This document shows positions 46,480-58,430 of a DNA stretch of 64,000 nucleotides, piece by piece (position 1 is the stretch's first letter; every line of letters starts with the position of its first letter). The DNA is from Unio delphinus (Eukaryota > Mollusca > Bivalvia > Unionida > Unionidae), in contig JAQISU010000115.1 in the NCBI GenBank assembly GCA_029339505.1, positions 10,367,001 through 10,431,000 on the forward strand. Reading direction: 5' to 3'. The notes under the pieces are model-generated. The model saw only the letters and a program-made list of their open reading frames with translations, searched no databases and was not told the origin of the DNA. A program made the position numbers and the translations under genes.

Positions 46480-48611
46480 ATGCGTGATAAATCATAGTGA
46501 CGGCTGACAATGCTTTTATTTCATACCCAGTTTTCATAAACACCCGACTTCTCTTTCTCGCAATAATATTTATAGTGTATGTTTATAGAGACATTTTTAT
46601 TTCTTGCAGGCAATTTCTGTCCCATTTTCACAAAAATAAAAATTGAAAATACTCACGAGAGAGATTTGCTTCACGCTGCACCTGAACGCCTTCAGTGCAA
46701 ACATTTATTTTTATCCTTTAATTGCAATGAACTAGGAAACCGTCATTCAAAAGTAATGATTATGAATGAGGTGTGATTGTCAATCCTTTCCTAATGGGCG
46801 CCTTTCTTGCTACACATTAAGTTTTAAAGTGCCTCTATTCATTATCTGGTTGAGGCAGTTGATATAAAAACGTCATATTTAAACTAAGTTTCTCGAGTAT
46901 ATATATATTGATTGCATAGCAATTTATCACTTTTATACCATATACTCTGCTCTGATGCAGAAGTTCTGTTCCTGCAGGACTTTAATGTACTGGGCCGATA
47001 AAAGTATGTACCTATTCTGGACCTATTTATAAAATATTTCGGACGTCTGAATTGTATTGACTTTGTTTTCATGTTAATACATCAGACCTTCCTCTTTATT
47101 GTTAAATACAAATACTCAAGTTAGTAATACGTGATCATTAAAGATTAATAAAATATGTACACTATATATTCATCACCACCACCATCATCATCATAAGCAG
47201 CAACAATAAAAACAACAGCATCATGATCATGTTACTTTATCACCACTACAATCATCTTCATATTTAACTACGCTATTGCTGGAGAGGATACATGGTGTTA
47301 TTTTAGAAGGAACATGTTGAAGGTGAAAATAATGGAAATTTAAACTTTACAAAGGAGCAAACTCTACAATCAATATATCTTAATAATTGCAGATCTCCAA
47401 CCCTACAGTATGGACGTGGGCTATATAAACAATGACTAAAATATGTCTTTCCAAGTTAATTGATGCTTAAAAGTCATGCAACATCTTGGCATCATTTCTT
47501 CTATGTAGCAGAGACAGCACGGTATAGTCGCAAGGTTGTAGAAATAAATCCCAAGAGGATGGAGATGTCCTGAATATATGGGTGCGCTTTGTCTGGTATC
47601 GGATACCATCTAAATTGGAGCCAGTTCACAATGATGTCGCCAGTCTGTATTAGATTTGTTAAGGATAAATGAACTGCTGGAATAATATAAGGATATCCCG
47701 ATACCACTGTTCACGTTATAACAATTTCCTGTTTCATACGATCAGAACAAAAATGCGATAATTTCCGGTTATAATTACATTTCCTGTATAGTGAAAACAC
47801 GTTTGCTTTTTTAAACGCTTGGGCTTGTTCTGATGACTTTAAGATGTACAAGTGTGTCGACATCTGATTTTATATTATTTTATGACATTTAATGTAAAAC
47901 TTTGTGAGAGTCTACAATTTTGGCTCTTTTTAATATGGGTCTTTTTGGGGTCGTTTTGAGTTTACATATTGGTCGCATTTAGGTAAATAAGTTCCCCGAT
48001 TGTAGTAGAGGGAGTTTAACCAGAGGAATCCAACATCTGGCATTATGAACAATGAACACAACAAACAAGACTAAAACTAAGTATATTGATGTCGGCAACA
48101 TTAGTAAGTTTATCTATCTCTCATCATAAACATCCTTGTACAACATGAATCTATACAGGCAGACTCCACATTGCCTGGATCGTAACGTTTATCTTGACAG
48201 TAACAAAAACATCCGTTCGGAAATCAGGTATTTTCTTGTAGAAAACATTTCATAATATTCAGAGACGCTGTCTTTTGAATCAAGGTAAAAACTTTTCCAA
48301 TTTCAAAGGGTTTTGAAAAAAAAGATGCATTTAAAGAATTTGAAACCAGGTATTATTAAACTTGCTTGTTTGTACTTAAGATGAACTTGCCAAAAAAATT
48401 AGTACATATACTTTCAAAACTTTTATAGTAATGTATCGTTTCTCAAACTATTGAATTTGCCGTACAATTATTAAGGGTTACATCTTCATATAGTGGGTGG
48501 GTGAGGTATAACTAACTAGGTGTTACTGGTAGAACCACAATATTTGTAGGATGTTTTTCAGGTAGGACGTGAGAAGGCAATTCCCTAAGCAAGATGCTTG
48601 GTGAAATGGAA
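46480..48611. other. Anonymous stretch with one protein-like minus-strand frame
   Basis: No element is recognised. The minus-strand frame 47707-47501 (68 codons) has a mixed, protein-like composition with a hydrophobic middle and reads VNWLQFRWYPIPDKAH in its centre. It follows a possible acceptor (GTGAACAG) and ends in TAG. No family could be assigned. Confidence 0.4.
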
Positions 48612-49280
48612 GGAAATCGTTAATTCTATGAAAACAAAGATTTGATTCTATAGAAATGTTAATTCTATGAAAACAAAAATTTGATTGAATAAAGATCGTT
48701 AATTCTATGAAAACAATGGTTTGATTACATACAAAACGTAAATCTATGAAAACAAAGATCTGATTCCGAAAAAAATCGTTAATTCTAAGAAAACAAAGAT
48801 TTGATTCCGAAAAAATGTTTATTCTATGAAAATAGATTTGATTCCATAAAAATTTTAATTTTATGAAAACAAAGATTTGATTCCATAAAAATCGTTAATT
48901 CTATGAAAACAAAGATTTGATTCCATACAAATCGTAATTCTACGAAAACGAAGATTTCATTCAGAAAAAATCGTTAATTCTATCAAAACAAAGATTTGAT
49001 TCCTAAAAAAAATGTTAATTCAATGAAAACAAAGATTTGATTCCATAAAATGTTAATTCTATGAAATCAAAGATCTGATTCCATAAAAATGATAAATCTA
49101 TGAAACCAAAGATTTGATTAAATAAAAATGGCAATTCTATGAAAACAAAGATCTGATTCCGAAAAAATCATTAATTCTAAGAAAACAAATATTTGATTCC
49201 GAAAAAATGTTTATTCTATGAAAATAGATTTGATTCCATAAAAATTTTAATTTTATGAAAACAAAGATTTGATTCCATAT
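48612..49280. repeat. Minisatellite, about 38-40-bp units, with internal higher-order duplication
   Basis: About 17 copies of a unit built on GTTAATTCTATGAAAACAAA and GATTTGATTCCATAAAAAT. A block of about 145 bp (about 48735-48882) recurs at about 49137-49280 with its private variants (ATCTGATTCCG, TCTAAGAAAAC, ATGAAAATAGATTTG) in the same order. This shows duplication of a multi-unit block. Confidence 0.94.
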
Positions 49281-52241
49281 TTCATCCCCAGAAACCTGAT
49301 GTTGATGGTGCGATACCGAAGAAACAAGGACATATTCCGCTCCACGTATTTAACGTTCAGACTGGGAAATGATGAAGTTTGAATATTTGGATGAATAAAG
49401 ATGAGCCGTGTGTTTTATGACAATATGTGTATGGCCGTAAAACCCACAATATTCGAGCTTAGCGAATACACTATTACTGCTAGTGGCATGTGTCTGAGAA
49501 ATTATATGTTGATACATTTTTCGGCAACATTTTCGAATGCATGTTTGAATGGGGGATAACACACACACATCATCACTGCATCACTCGAAACGACAATTCT
49601 TTTCTCATCGGTGAATATGAAACTTTGCATCAAGCGCGCATCTCACATTGTTACGAAGATAGGGTCTTAAACTAAGTGACAGAAAGAAGCGGAACCAACA
49701 AGTTTAGTCAAATCAATAAATCAATTCTTTCTCTCAGTTAGAAAGTGAACATTTAAGAGTAACTATTGTGAATTTGAATTTCAAATGACCCTCGACGTTA
49801 TATAACAATTCCTAAAGTATAGAGTGCTTCAAACGCATTTCAATATTGAATGTGCTGATGTACCAATATTTTTGAATAGTTTGATGTACCAGCATGTATC
49901 ACAATCATAAAATCCACAATGTCTTTGAATGAATTCACAATAATCCAGAAATAATCCCCAAATAGTGTTTACTCCGAATGTCAATGAGTACTTAGGTCGC
50001 TCCAATGAACATTGTAAATAAATGATTCATCTCAAATTATATCAGAACACAACAGTAAATGATTCCACAGACTAAAGTTAAAACGGGAATGAATAAATTT
50101 GTTCACCGCAACCTTATATAAATCCTAAGACTCAATACAATGATCATGACGTGAACCACAAGTTCGCTTCCAGAACTTTCTACGTTTGTAGAAAAGACTA
50201 TACTTTGAACTCAAATATCAGTAAGCATCTTATTTATCACTAATACAGATGACAAAAGTTGGAGTACGGTCAGGTAGGCCAAATCTCTACCTTCAATAAC
50301 GGACAAAAGGTCAACCAAAAATATACATAACAACGTTTGACTATACGTGAATAGATGGATGAAACGAAATAAAAAAAACATAATCAATACAAAGATTACT
50401 TTTTATGAAATATTTGCATGCTTCTGGTTTATAATGAATACATCATCAACACATCGCGTTTTGATTGCGGAAGGACATAAGTTCGATCCTTCCGGTCTCA
50501 TGAGAGCCTTTGTCATACGGTTATCATACTCTACACGATATAGCACACAGATCACATCACTGCACTAATAACATGTGTGTATTAGGCTTCTTAGGGACGT
50601 TAACAATTAACTGTAAATTTACTTACACAAATGTCCGTTTCACCGTACTCGTTGATCCGATGCCAGCAAACTCAAAGTACGATACTAAAGCTACTATTTA
50701 CGAAAATAAACACTTAAATACATGAATAATATTCCCTTGATAAATATACAAATCCAATGTGTTCATTTCAGATAACGAATAATATCTTCTCTCCTGAGGA
50801 GAGTTTCTCGTACAATTGGTAATATCGTCTTGGACTTGACGGAATTGCGTGAACTTCATACAGATTCACCTATCACGGAGAGATAAAAGATAACAATGCA
50901 TTGGGCACATTGCCTATGTCCAGTGCTGGAATTGTGTCTACTTGCAACACACACGATTGCATTCGCCAAACGTTATTAACTAATAGTGGTATCGAGAGAG
51001 GAATACAATGCGGGATCGACATGTATCAGTGTGTACTGAGCAACGGCAAGGTAAGATGTATGTTTCACTACAGAAGGTAATAAGCTGGCATCCAGACAGA
51101 CTTGCTGTCATTATAAGCCAAATTAATACATTTCAGACGTTCATGTGTCAGAGGGCTCATAAAGTTTATCGACACAATACAGCTAGATCAGCAAGAGGGA
51201 CACATTGTATGTTGCAGCCGTTGATGGAATATTTCTGTTGGGATGGATATGCACAATTTTGTCTTAATGAAGTTTACGTTCATAACAGTTTTCAAGAGTT
51301 AGGGAAATGTCTTTGTTTTCTTTAAAGCTGTAAAAGTGGAAAATTGTTTTTGAATTCCTGTTCAAAGTAGAACAACTGCTTAAAATTTTGCAGCTGAGAG
51401 AGAACAATAAACACCACCTATATCAGAACGGATTTATGAACATCACCGATATCAGAACGGATTTATGAATTACATGTATAAGAATAGACATATACTAAAA
51501 GAATATAAATATATAATCAACATGTTATCCACGTGGAAAATGCTATTATTTAATAGCAGTTGGTTTTAATATACAGTTTGTGGTGACGATAATTTTAAAA
51601 ACGACAGTATTTCAATTAGTAGATACCGATGATCATAAATATTCTTCACTGAGCAGTGGATAATATAGAATGAGTATGCTATCAAACACACACTGACAGA
51701 AAAAAATATAACGGAATCCCCAGCTAGGTTCATAGAGGTAATATGTACAAACAAAAGCAGGTGGTCAAGAAATGTGTCGTGAAATGCCCACAACAAAATG
51801 CAAAACCATACCCGACTTTGTCACAAAATATAGAATTTATCCCGAGAAGTTTACGTTTGCAGAAAACTAGGACGTTTTAGAAGGATAGCTAACATGTATT
51901 TCGTATTGTTGTTTTTGAGAATTAGTCCATAATTCTAAAATGTATGAAAAACTTAATATGAATATGTTAACCCTCAGCTCTTTTTATCAAGGAAAGAGTA
52001 ATACTATTGTCTGTTTTCTTTACTTTTATTGCGATATTGAATGAGCTAATGGAAACAACAAGGAACAGAAAATTCAATAAATTCGACGCGGAATTAACGG
52101 AAAAGCATCTGAATTACATGACTCGCATGAACGTTTGTCAAAAAATCATCTGACGGAAATGGAACGTAGAAACACCGCTATCAAGGGCAAGACGTACTCA
52201 ACGATATCATGCATGAAATATAATACAGGAAACTATTTAAA
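49281..52241. other. Long anonymous stretch
   Basis: No element or gene is recognised. It contains a 29-bp tandem pair at 51412-51469 (TATCAGAACGGATTTATGAA in each unit). The 105-residue frame at 51008-51325 has no known signature. Confidence 0.45.
51412..51469. repeat. 29-bp tandem duplication
   Basis: Two copies sharing TATCAGAACGGATTTATGAA, differing near their starts. Confidence 0.92.

Positions 52242-52298
<57 letters not shown>
52242..52298. repeat. (AAT)n microsatellite
   Basis: About 19 AAT units. Confidence 0.97.
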
Positions 52299-52774
52299 CC
52301 CGAGCTTCCTTCAACGATTCTATTGCATGCCGACCAATTATAGATTTTTTCACACCGTATCCAAACTTTGGACAAAGAGTTGCAGATCGTTCTCATTCTG
52401 AAATTTACTTCCCTCTGCTAATACATTATCTCGTGGAACAGGCTCCCTGCTGAATCTGTTACTTTCTGATCTGACTCATTTAATGCAGGTATTTCGTGAT
52501 TTTAACTATTTCAGTATTTTCGAAGAAATAATTCGAATAGCTTACTTTTCTTTCATCCATTCCACATTCATCACAGCTCTATAAATGTGTGCGTCCTTGC
52601 TTTTATCATGATCAAGGTTTTAGACCGATACTTAACATTCTCAAGGTCAAATGCACCGATAAGCTTGTTAATCCCTTTTCTACAAGTTTCATATCATATC
52701 GTCTAAGATAAAGCAACACAACTTTATTTATTTGCCCTGTATTATTACAGCTGTGTCTTAAAGGCCACTGATTT
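52299..52774. other. Anonymous spacer
   Basis: Nothing recognised. Confidence 0.4.
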
Positions 52775-52935
52775 GATTATATGTTGGTCCATTCATTTCA
52801 TACCATATTTGTTGGTCCATTCATTTGATTCCGTATTTGTTAGTCCTTCATCTAATTCCGTATGTGTTGGTCCATTCATCTGATTCAGTATTTGTTTCAC
52901 CATTCATTTGATTACGTATTTGTTGGTCTATTAGT
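52775..52935. repeat. Degenerate tandem repeat, about 27-30-bp units
   Basis: About six copies with the core TTGTTGGTCCATTCATTTGA and TTCCGTAT. Confidence 0.88.
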
Positions 52936-53876
52936 CTTATACCAACAAGTCAAAATAATGATCCAGAAGACCTTTAAGATTATTAATTTAGTGAATGTCT
53001 AGACTGGTTCTTTGGATTGTGAGGAAAATACTAATTTCTTTGATTAATGTAATTTATCTTCTATTCGGGTGTGTGACACAGATTGGACTCGTGTAAAAAA
53101 TCACTTGTTATATCGAACAGATTCCCAGCGATAGTTGAACTAGAAACTTAATACACTACATCAAAACCGATTGTCTAGACTTTTGATTCAAAGGCAGGAA
53201 AGAAGGTTAGGTTTGATATTTTTTCATCTTATTGGATGCTTGTCTGATAAATTCTAATCAAAACAGAGCAAGTTTTGATCCCAACATGCCGTTTAGCACT
53301 GATGTCAGAACGCCCTGAATATATTCAGATACAGACATAGGCCAGCACTGCTTCCATTTTGTCTTAGGACGTTATAATCCAACATGGCCACCACAACGTA
53401 GCGTTTTGTTTTAACAATCTCAAAACTTGACCCAAACATTTCCTGATAAGATCAAATTTTGTTTTAAAATACTCCCCTTGTCATTATCATCGATGTAATA
53501 AATGTCGTACGATTTAAAAAAAATCTTTATATTTAAGTTGATTTTCGTAAACTAGTCGTGTAAGCGCGGATGATCTGAAATGCTAATTTCCCCTCATACA
53601 GCTTATGTGTCCAAAAGCTATTCCTACTGATAGCCAAAATATTAGAAAAAGAAGAAGATGTCAGCTTTGAAACGTCACATAAGATCTTGCATGAACATCT
53701 AATAGTATGTGTTTGATATTTGAAATGATTTCACGCTTTTTTACTGTTTGCTTCAAATCTATTGAACCTTATAAAAAATACCCTGATATGTACATTCTGG
53801 TAAAATATGATAATCTGAAGCACAGCCATATTTTCATTGTCCATTTAAGGAGTTTCTTCATAATATTGTATATATC
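52936..53876. other. Anonymous stretch
   Basis: Nothing recognised. Confidence 0.4.
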
Positions 53877-54052
53877 TGGTCATGCCGCACAAGGTTAATC
53901 TTTATTCACCCCATTAATAAAGACCAAACATATCTTGCCACACCGCACACAGTTCTTGGTTTCTCTACCCCCTCCTCCGCTTATTAATAAGGTCCAGACA
54001 CATCTAGTCATACCGTACACGGTTCATCTTTATTGCACCCATTAATAAAGGC
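53877..54052. repeat. 58-bp minisatellite, left part of a split array
   Basis: About three copies with GTCATACCGTACACGGTTCA, TCTTTATT and CCCATTAATAAAGACCAGAC words. The array stops within a unit at AATAAAGGCT, where LINE F begins, and resumes after LINE F at 57869. Confidence 0.9.
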
Positions 54053-54858
54053 TCGCCCCACTCCAGTTAAATCCCTCATACGGCTTGTGTCTCTGATCGC
54101 CTCTGTCAACTAAAATCCAGCTCCTGGCCTTCACGAGTGGCTTAGATCTGAAGCCTGGCGGACCGCGTTATCCACCAACAAGAGAAGGGGTGAAGGCGGG
54201 TCAATGGTGCCTTAAAACCAGTTGCTTCGGGTAGATGGGACTCGTAAACCTTGGATGGTAACTCATGTAGGAGAAGGAAAACTCTGATTCCAAACCTTTG
54301 CTGCCTTGCGGCTATGCACTCTCATGTGAACGGCTAAGGGATTAAACCCCAACAAAAAATCCAGAGACGGAGTCCCTAAGGCGGTATGACATTGACCTCA
54401 ATGTCATTCCGGCAACTCCTGCGACGCCGTTGGTGCCAAGCTGTATCGACATTTGTCCTTCCTTTGGACCCACCAGCTACGTGGAGAGGGGGGATCTGCT
54501 GCATGGGCAACAGCTGATTATTCATACCACATTGGCCAGGCTTCGTAGCTCCACTGGAGAGGACACTCCAGCGTCGTCGTATGACGTCGGCACAATAGGA
54601 GAAGTAGCAGTTTACCGGTTCTAAGCCACAGATCGATTGGCGTAGAGCTTGGCGCCAGGGGTTACTTCTGACGGTGGGAGAGATCATCAGGTCTCACTGG
54701 ACAGCTACCGCCCGCCTTAAGCTGGGCAGCCCCCAGTCAATAAGGTGCTTCCCGCCATGGCCTGCCTGCTTCACTGGGTGCGTGGAGCTTAGAGAACCAT
54801 CTCGACAAGTGGGCCACAAAACTCCGCACCAGGAAGAACTAAAAGAAGAAATAAGAAA

Positions 54859-55598
54859 ACTCCAACACTTCGTTTTGCGACCTGGAACGTTAGGACCATG
54901 TGTCCTGTACTGACCAATGAACTACAACAGATCGATGATGCACGGAAGACTGCCGTCATTGACAGAGAACTTTCCCGACTGAACATCGACATTGCCTGTC
55001 TCCAGGAGTCCTCCATCATCAGGTACTGAGAGAATCCTTGCCCTCAGGCTGTCAACTTCCTTCGACCCGGCCCACATCTTCAGCGTGTATGCTCCAACCC
55101 TCCGCTCTACCCACGAGGAGAAAGACAAGTTTTATGAGGCCCTGGACCAGGCGATATCCAGCATTCCCAAAAACGAAACCCTTTACTTGCTAGGAGACTT
55201 CAATGCTAGAGTGGGAGCCGATCATGAGGCCTGGTCCGCCTGTCTTGGCGTTTATGGAAGGGACAAGATCAACGAGAACGGTCAGCGACTTCTGGAGATG
55301 TGCTGCTCCCACAGCCTATGTGTGACCAACACTTTCTTCCAATGCAAGGAAATCCACCAGGTTTCTTGAAGACACCCACGTTCACTACACTGGCACCAGC
55401 TAGACCTTGTCATCACCAGGCGTACGGAACTGGCCAGCGTCCTCCTCACTCGCAGCTACCACAGTGCCGACTGCGACACGGACCATTCCCTTGTGGTCAG
55501 TAAGGTGCGAATATTACCTAAGAAGCTGCACCATGCCAAGAAGAAGGGTCACCCTCGCATGAACACCTGCTGTGCAAGTAACCCAGAGAAAACACAGT
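54859..55598 (+). pseudogene. LINE F endonuclease (APE-like), broken by deletion and stops
   Basis: One frame from 54870 reads LRFATWNVRTMCPVLTNELQ, then LNIDIACLQES. These are the first endonuclease motifs, with the catalytic Asn of TWN and the metal-binding Glu of LQE. Just after LQES the frame shifts and stops. The next frame (54992 on) resumes at PPSSGTERILALRLSTSFDP, which normally lies about 45 residues further on. About 140 bp are therefore likely deleted between them. It continues with FSVYAPTL, YLLGDFNARVGADHEAW (the GDFNA motif, with catalytic Asp and Asn) and INENGQRLLEMC. After a TGA at 55367 come HWHQLDLVITRR, SADCDTDHSLV (the terminal SDH motif, here TDH) and KLHHAKKKG. Estimates of missing length come from the usual family spacing. 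Confidence 0.88.
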
Positions 55599-55612
55599 AG
55601 TTCATCAGCAAT

Positions 55613-56690
55613 GTGCAAGAAGCTCTCACCAAAGTGACACCTTACGACACCATTGACTCAAAGTGGGCCCACCTCTGTGACTCTGTGTACAACTCAGCCA
55701 TCATTGCTTACGGGAAGAAGGAACGGAAAAATGCCGACTGGTATGAAGCAAACTGGGAGGAGATGAAGTCCATGACTGAGGCAAAGAGGAAAGCCCTCCT
55801 GGCATACAAGGCTGTACCTAGCCCAAGAACATTGCAAGCACTCAGGAATGCAAGGAAGAACGCCCAAAAGACTGCCCGCCACTGTGCCAACATATACTGG
55901 CTTAACCTTTGCAACAGTATAGAGACAGCTGCCGACAACGGGGATGCAAGAGGAATGTATGAGGGCATCAAGAAGGCGACAGGCCCCTCCATCTCAAAGA
56001 CCGCCCCCCTCAAGTCCAAGACAGGTGAAGACATCACAGACCAGAGCAAACAACTGCAGCGATGGGTTGAACACTATCTCGAGCTGTATGCAACCCAAAA
56101 CAACGTCACTGACAATGCCCTGGATGCCATTCCAGACCTGCCTGTCATGGAGGAGCTAGACACACAGCCCACCCTGGAAGAGCTCGGAAAAGCCATAGAC
56201 TGCCTTGCCTGTGGAAAGGCTCCTGGAAGCGACGGCATTCCGCTTGAAGTCCTCAAGAGTGGGAAACCAGCGCTGCTCCAGCCGCTACACACACTCCTCT
56301 GCCTCTATCGGGAACAAGGATTCATCCCACAGGACATGCGTGACGCCAACATCGTCACTTTGTGCAAGAAAAAGGGAGACCGTAGCGACTGCAACAACTA
56401 CAGGGGCATTTCCCTCCTCAGTGTTGTCGGAAAGGCTTTCGCCCGTGTTGCCTTTGCGCGCTTGCAGATCCGAGCCTCCCGCGTCTACCCAGAGTCCCAG
56501 TGTGGATTTCGACCCGGCAGGTCAACTGTAGACATGATCTTCTCACTACGTCAGCTGCAGGAGAAGTGTCATGAGCAGCAGATGCACCTCTACATCGCCT
56601 TCATAGACCTGATGAAGGCATTTGACCTGGTCAGTCGGAGTGGACTCTTCAGAATCCTGCAGAAGATTGGTTGCCCCCGCGTCTACTTGC
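55613..56690 (+). pseudogene. LINE F reverse transcriptase, first half
   Basis: A 384-codon frame, of which the first 355 or so are family-like. The N-terminal linker is helical and basic (WYEANWEEMKSMTEAKRKAL). The RT domain starts with TLEELGKAIDCLACGKAPGS and DGIP (residues about 186-212), then YRGISLLSVVGK (about 263-274), SQCGFRPGRSTVDMIF (about 295-310) and YIAFIDLMKAFDLV. The first catalytic aspartate is at residue 332 in FIDL. After KIGCPR the match leaves this frame and the rest of the 384 codons is frameshift read-through. The shift near 56685 separates this half from the one carrying FADD. Start choice is arbitrary, since the original polyprotein continued upstream. Confidence 0.92.
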
Positions 56691-57303
56691 TGTCATCATG
56701 TCATTCCACGAGAACATGCATAGCACAGTGTGCTTCAATGGCGCAACATCAGAGGTCTTCCCAGTAACCAGTGGAGTCAAACAAGGCTGTGTGCTTGCGC
56801 CGACTCTCTTCGCCATCTTCTTCTCCATGCTTCTCCAGTATGCCTTCAAGGCCTGGAGCGATGGAGTGTACATCCATACCAGGGCTGACGGAAAGCTGTT
56901 TAACATCGCCTGTCTCCGTGCTAAGACTAAAATCACAAAGGTACTCATCCGTGAATTGCTTTTTGCCGATGATGCAGCCTTGACATCCCACACGGAAGAT
57001 GGACTGCAGCAGCTGGTATGCCGCCTCTCCAACACTTGCAAGGAATTTGGACTGACCATCAGCTTGAAGAAAACAAACGTCATGGCGCAAGATGCAGACT
57101 CCCCTCCCTCTGTCACCATTGATGGATACAACTTGGAAGTTGTCGAGAACTTCACATACCTCGGGTCCAACATCTCCAGATCACTCTCAAGTGATTATGA
57201 GGTGAATGGTAGGATTGCCAAGGCAGCTGCAGTGATGGCCAGACTTAACCAGAGGGTGTGGAACAACCCCAGCCTCACCGAGAAGACCAAACTGCGTGTC
57301 TAG
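56683..57303 (+). pseudogene. LINE F reverse transcriptase, second half
   Basis: This frame continues the RT: LLAVIMSFHENMHSTVCFNG, then SGVKQGCVLAPTLFAIFFSM (palm and primer-grip region) and RELLFADDAALTSHTEDGLQ. The catalytic FADD is intact at 56962-56973. LKKTNVMAQ and FTYLGSNISRS follow as thumb motifs. It ends in a TAG at 57301, where the family has a sense codon before QACVLSSLLY. Both aspartates of the active box are kept, so inactivation came from frame damage rather than loss of the catalytic box. Confidence 0.92.
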
Positions 57304-57619
57304 CAAGCCTGTGTGCTCAGCTCACTCCTCTACAGCAGCGAAACATGGACCACTTATGTAAGTCACGAGAGTAAACTCAACAGCTTCCACCTGAGATGTC
57401 TGCGGCGCATTATGCACATCATGTGGCAGGACAATACCGAACATAGAGGTTCTAAAACGCGCCAACATCAACAGCATGTTCGCCATTCTCAGTGAGAGGC
57501 GCCTTCGGCCATGTCAAGAGAATGGACCCAGGCCGCATCCCTAAGGACATATTATATGGGGAACTAGCAGAAGGTACACGACCAATTGAACGTCCACGCC
57601 TGCGCTACAAAGACGTTTG

Positions 57620-57685
<66 letters not shown>

Positions 57686-57849
57686 AAACGGCCCACATCG
57701 ATGTCAATAAATGGGAGAGCTTTGCTAATGACCGTCCCATCTGGCGCCTAGCTGTCAAGCAGGGAGTTAGCAAAGCCGAGGATGACAGAAATAGGAAGCA
57801 TGCTCAAAAGAGAGCCAGAAAGAAGGAGCTACGCCATCGTCTCACGTAG
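57304..57849 (+). pseudogene. LINE F C-terminal region with internal (GA)n expansion
   Basis: After the TAG at 57301 the same frame reads QACVLSSLLYSSETWTTYVS and FHLRCLRRIMHIMWQD. After a frame change and a TGA near 57494 it continues FGHVKRMDPGRIPKDILYGE and RPRLRYKDVCKR. A GA run (57620-57683) replaces about eight codons of the expected sequence. Beyond it, in a third frame, HIDVNKWESFANDRPIWRLA and VKQGVSKAEDDRNRKHAQKR lead to the stop at 57847. The order follows the usual C-terminus of this LINE type. Confidence 0.85.
57620..57683. repeat. (GA)n microsatellite inside LINE F
   Basis: About 31 GA units embedded in the LINE C-terminal frame, with recognisable LINE codons on both sides. Confidence 0.97.
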
Positions 57850-57868
57850 ACGGACGGATGCCAAGGAA

Positions 57869-58430
57869 TGAAGGCTAGACACATCATGTCATACCGCACT
57901 CTGTTCATCTGTATTCATTCCATTAATAACGGCCAGACAAATCTAGTCATACCTTACACGATTCATCTTTATTTTCCCAATAATGAAGACCAAACATACC
58001 TTGTCATACCGCACACGGTTCATCTATATTCATTCCATTAATAACGACCAGACAAATCTAGTCCAGTCCAGTCATACCTCAAACGGTTCATCTTTATCCC
58101 ACGCAATTAATAGGGGCCAAACGTATCTTGTCATACCGCACACGGTTCATCTTTATCCCACGCAATGTATACGGGCCAAACGTATCTTGTCATACCGCAC
58201 ACGGTTTATCATTATTCACTCCATAATTCATACGGTTCATCTTCAGTTCCCCTATTAATAAAGGCAAGACACATCTTGTCATACCATACATGGCTCATCT
58301 GTATTCCTCCATTAAAAAAAATCCAGACACATCTAGGCATGACGCACACGGTTCATCTTTATTCACCCCTTAATAAAATCCAGACACATCTAGTCATACC
58401 ACACACAGTTCGTCTCGATTGATATTGACC
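57869..58430. repeat. 58-bp minisatellite, right part of a split array
   Basis: About nine copies with GTCATACCGCACACGGTTCA, TCTTTATTCA and CCATTAATAACGGCCAGACA words, period 57-58 bp. One unit carries a 10-bp internal duplication (GTCCAGTCCA near 58062-58071). It is the continuation of 53877-54052 beyond LINE F. Confidence 0.93.

Larger units (their letters stand above)
54053..57868 (+). mobile_element. LINE F: nearly full-length endonuclease/RT non-LTR retrotransposon, defective
   Basis: A plus-strand non-LTR retrotransposon of about 3.8 kb. It has, in order, a non-coding or worn 5' leader (54053-54858), an apurinic-type endonuclease (54859-55598), a reverse transcriptase (55613-57303) and a C-terminal region ending at a TAG at 57847. 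Proteins of this type are often annotated as craniofacial development protein 2-like fused to RT. It is much more GC-rich than its surroundings. It inserted inside a 58-bp minisatellite. AAGGCT stands at both ends (54047 and 57870) and may be a short target duplication or just part of the repeat unit. It is inactive: stops at 55018, 55367, 55598 and 57301, an RT frameshift near 56685, an internal endonuclease deletion and a GA expansion in the C-terminal frame. Confidence 0.9.

Noticed and set aside
51008..51325. 105-codon frame as a host gene
   Set aside because: No recognisable motif and no supporting exon; left as anonymous.
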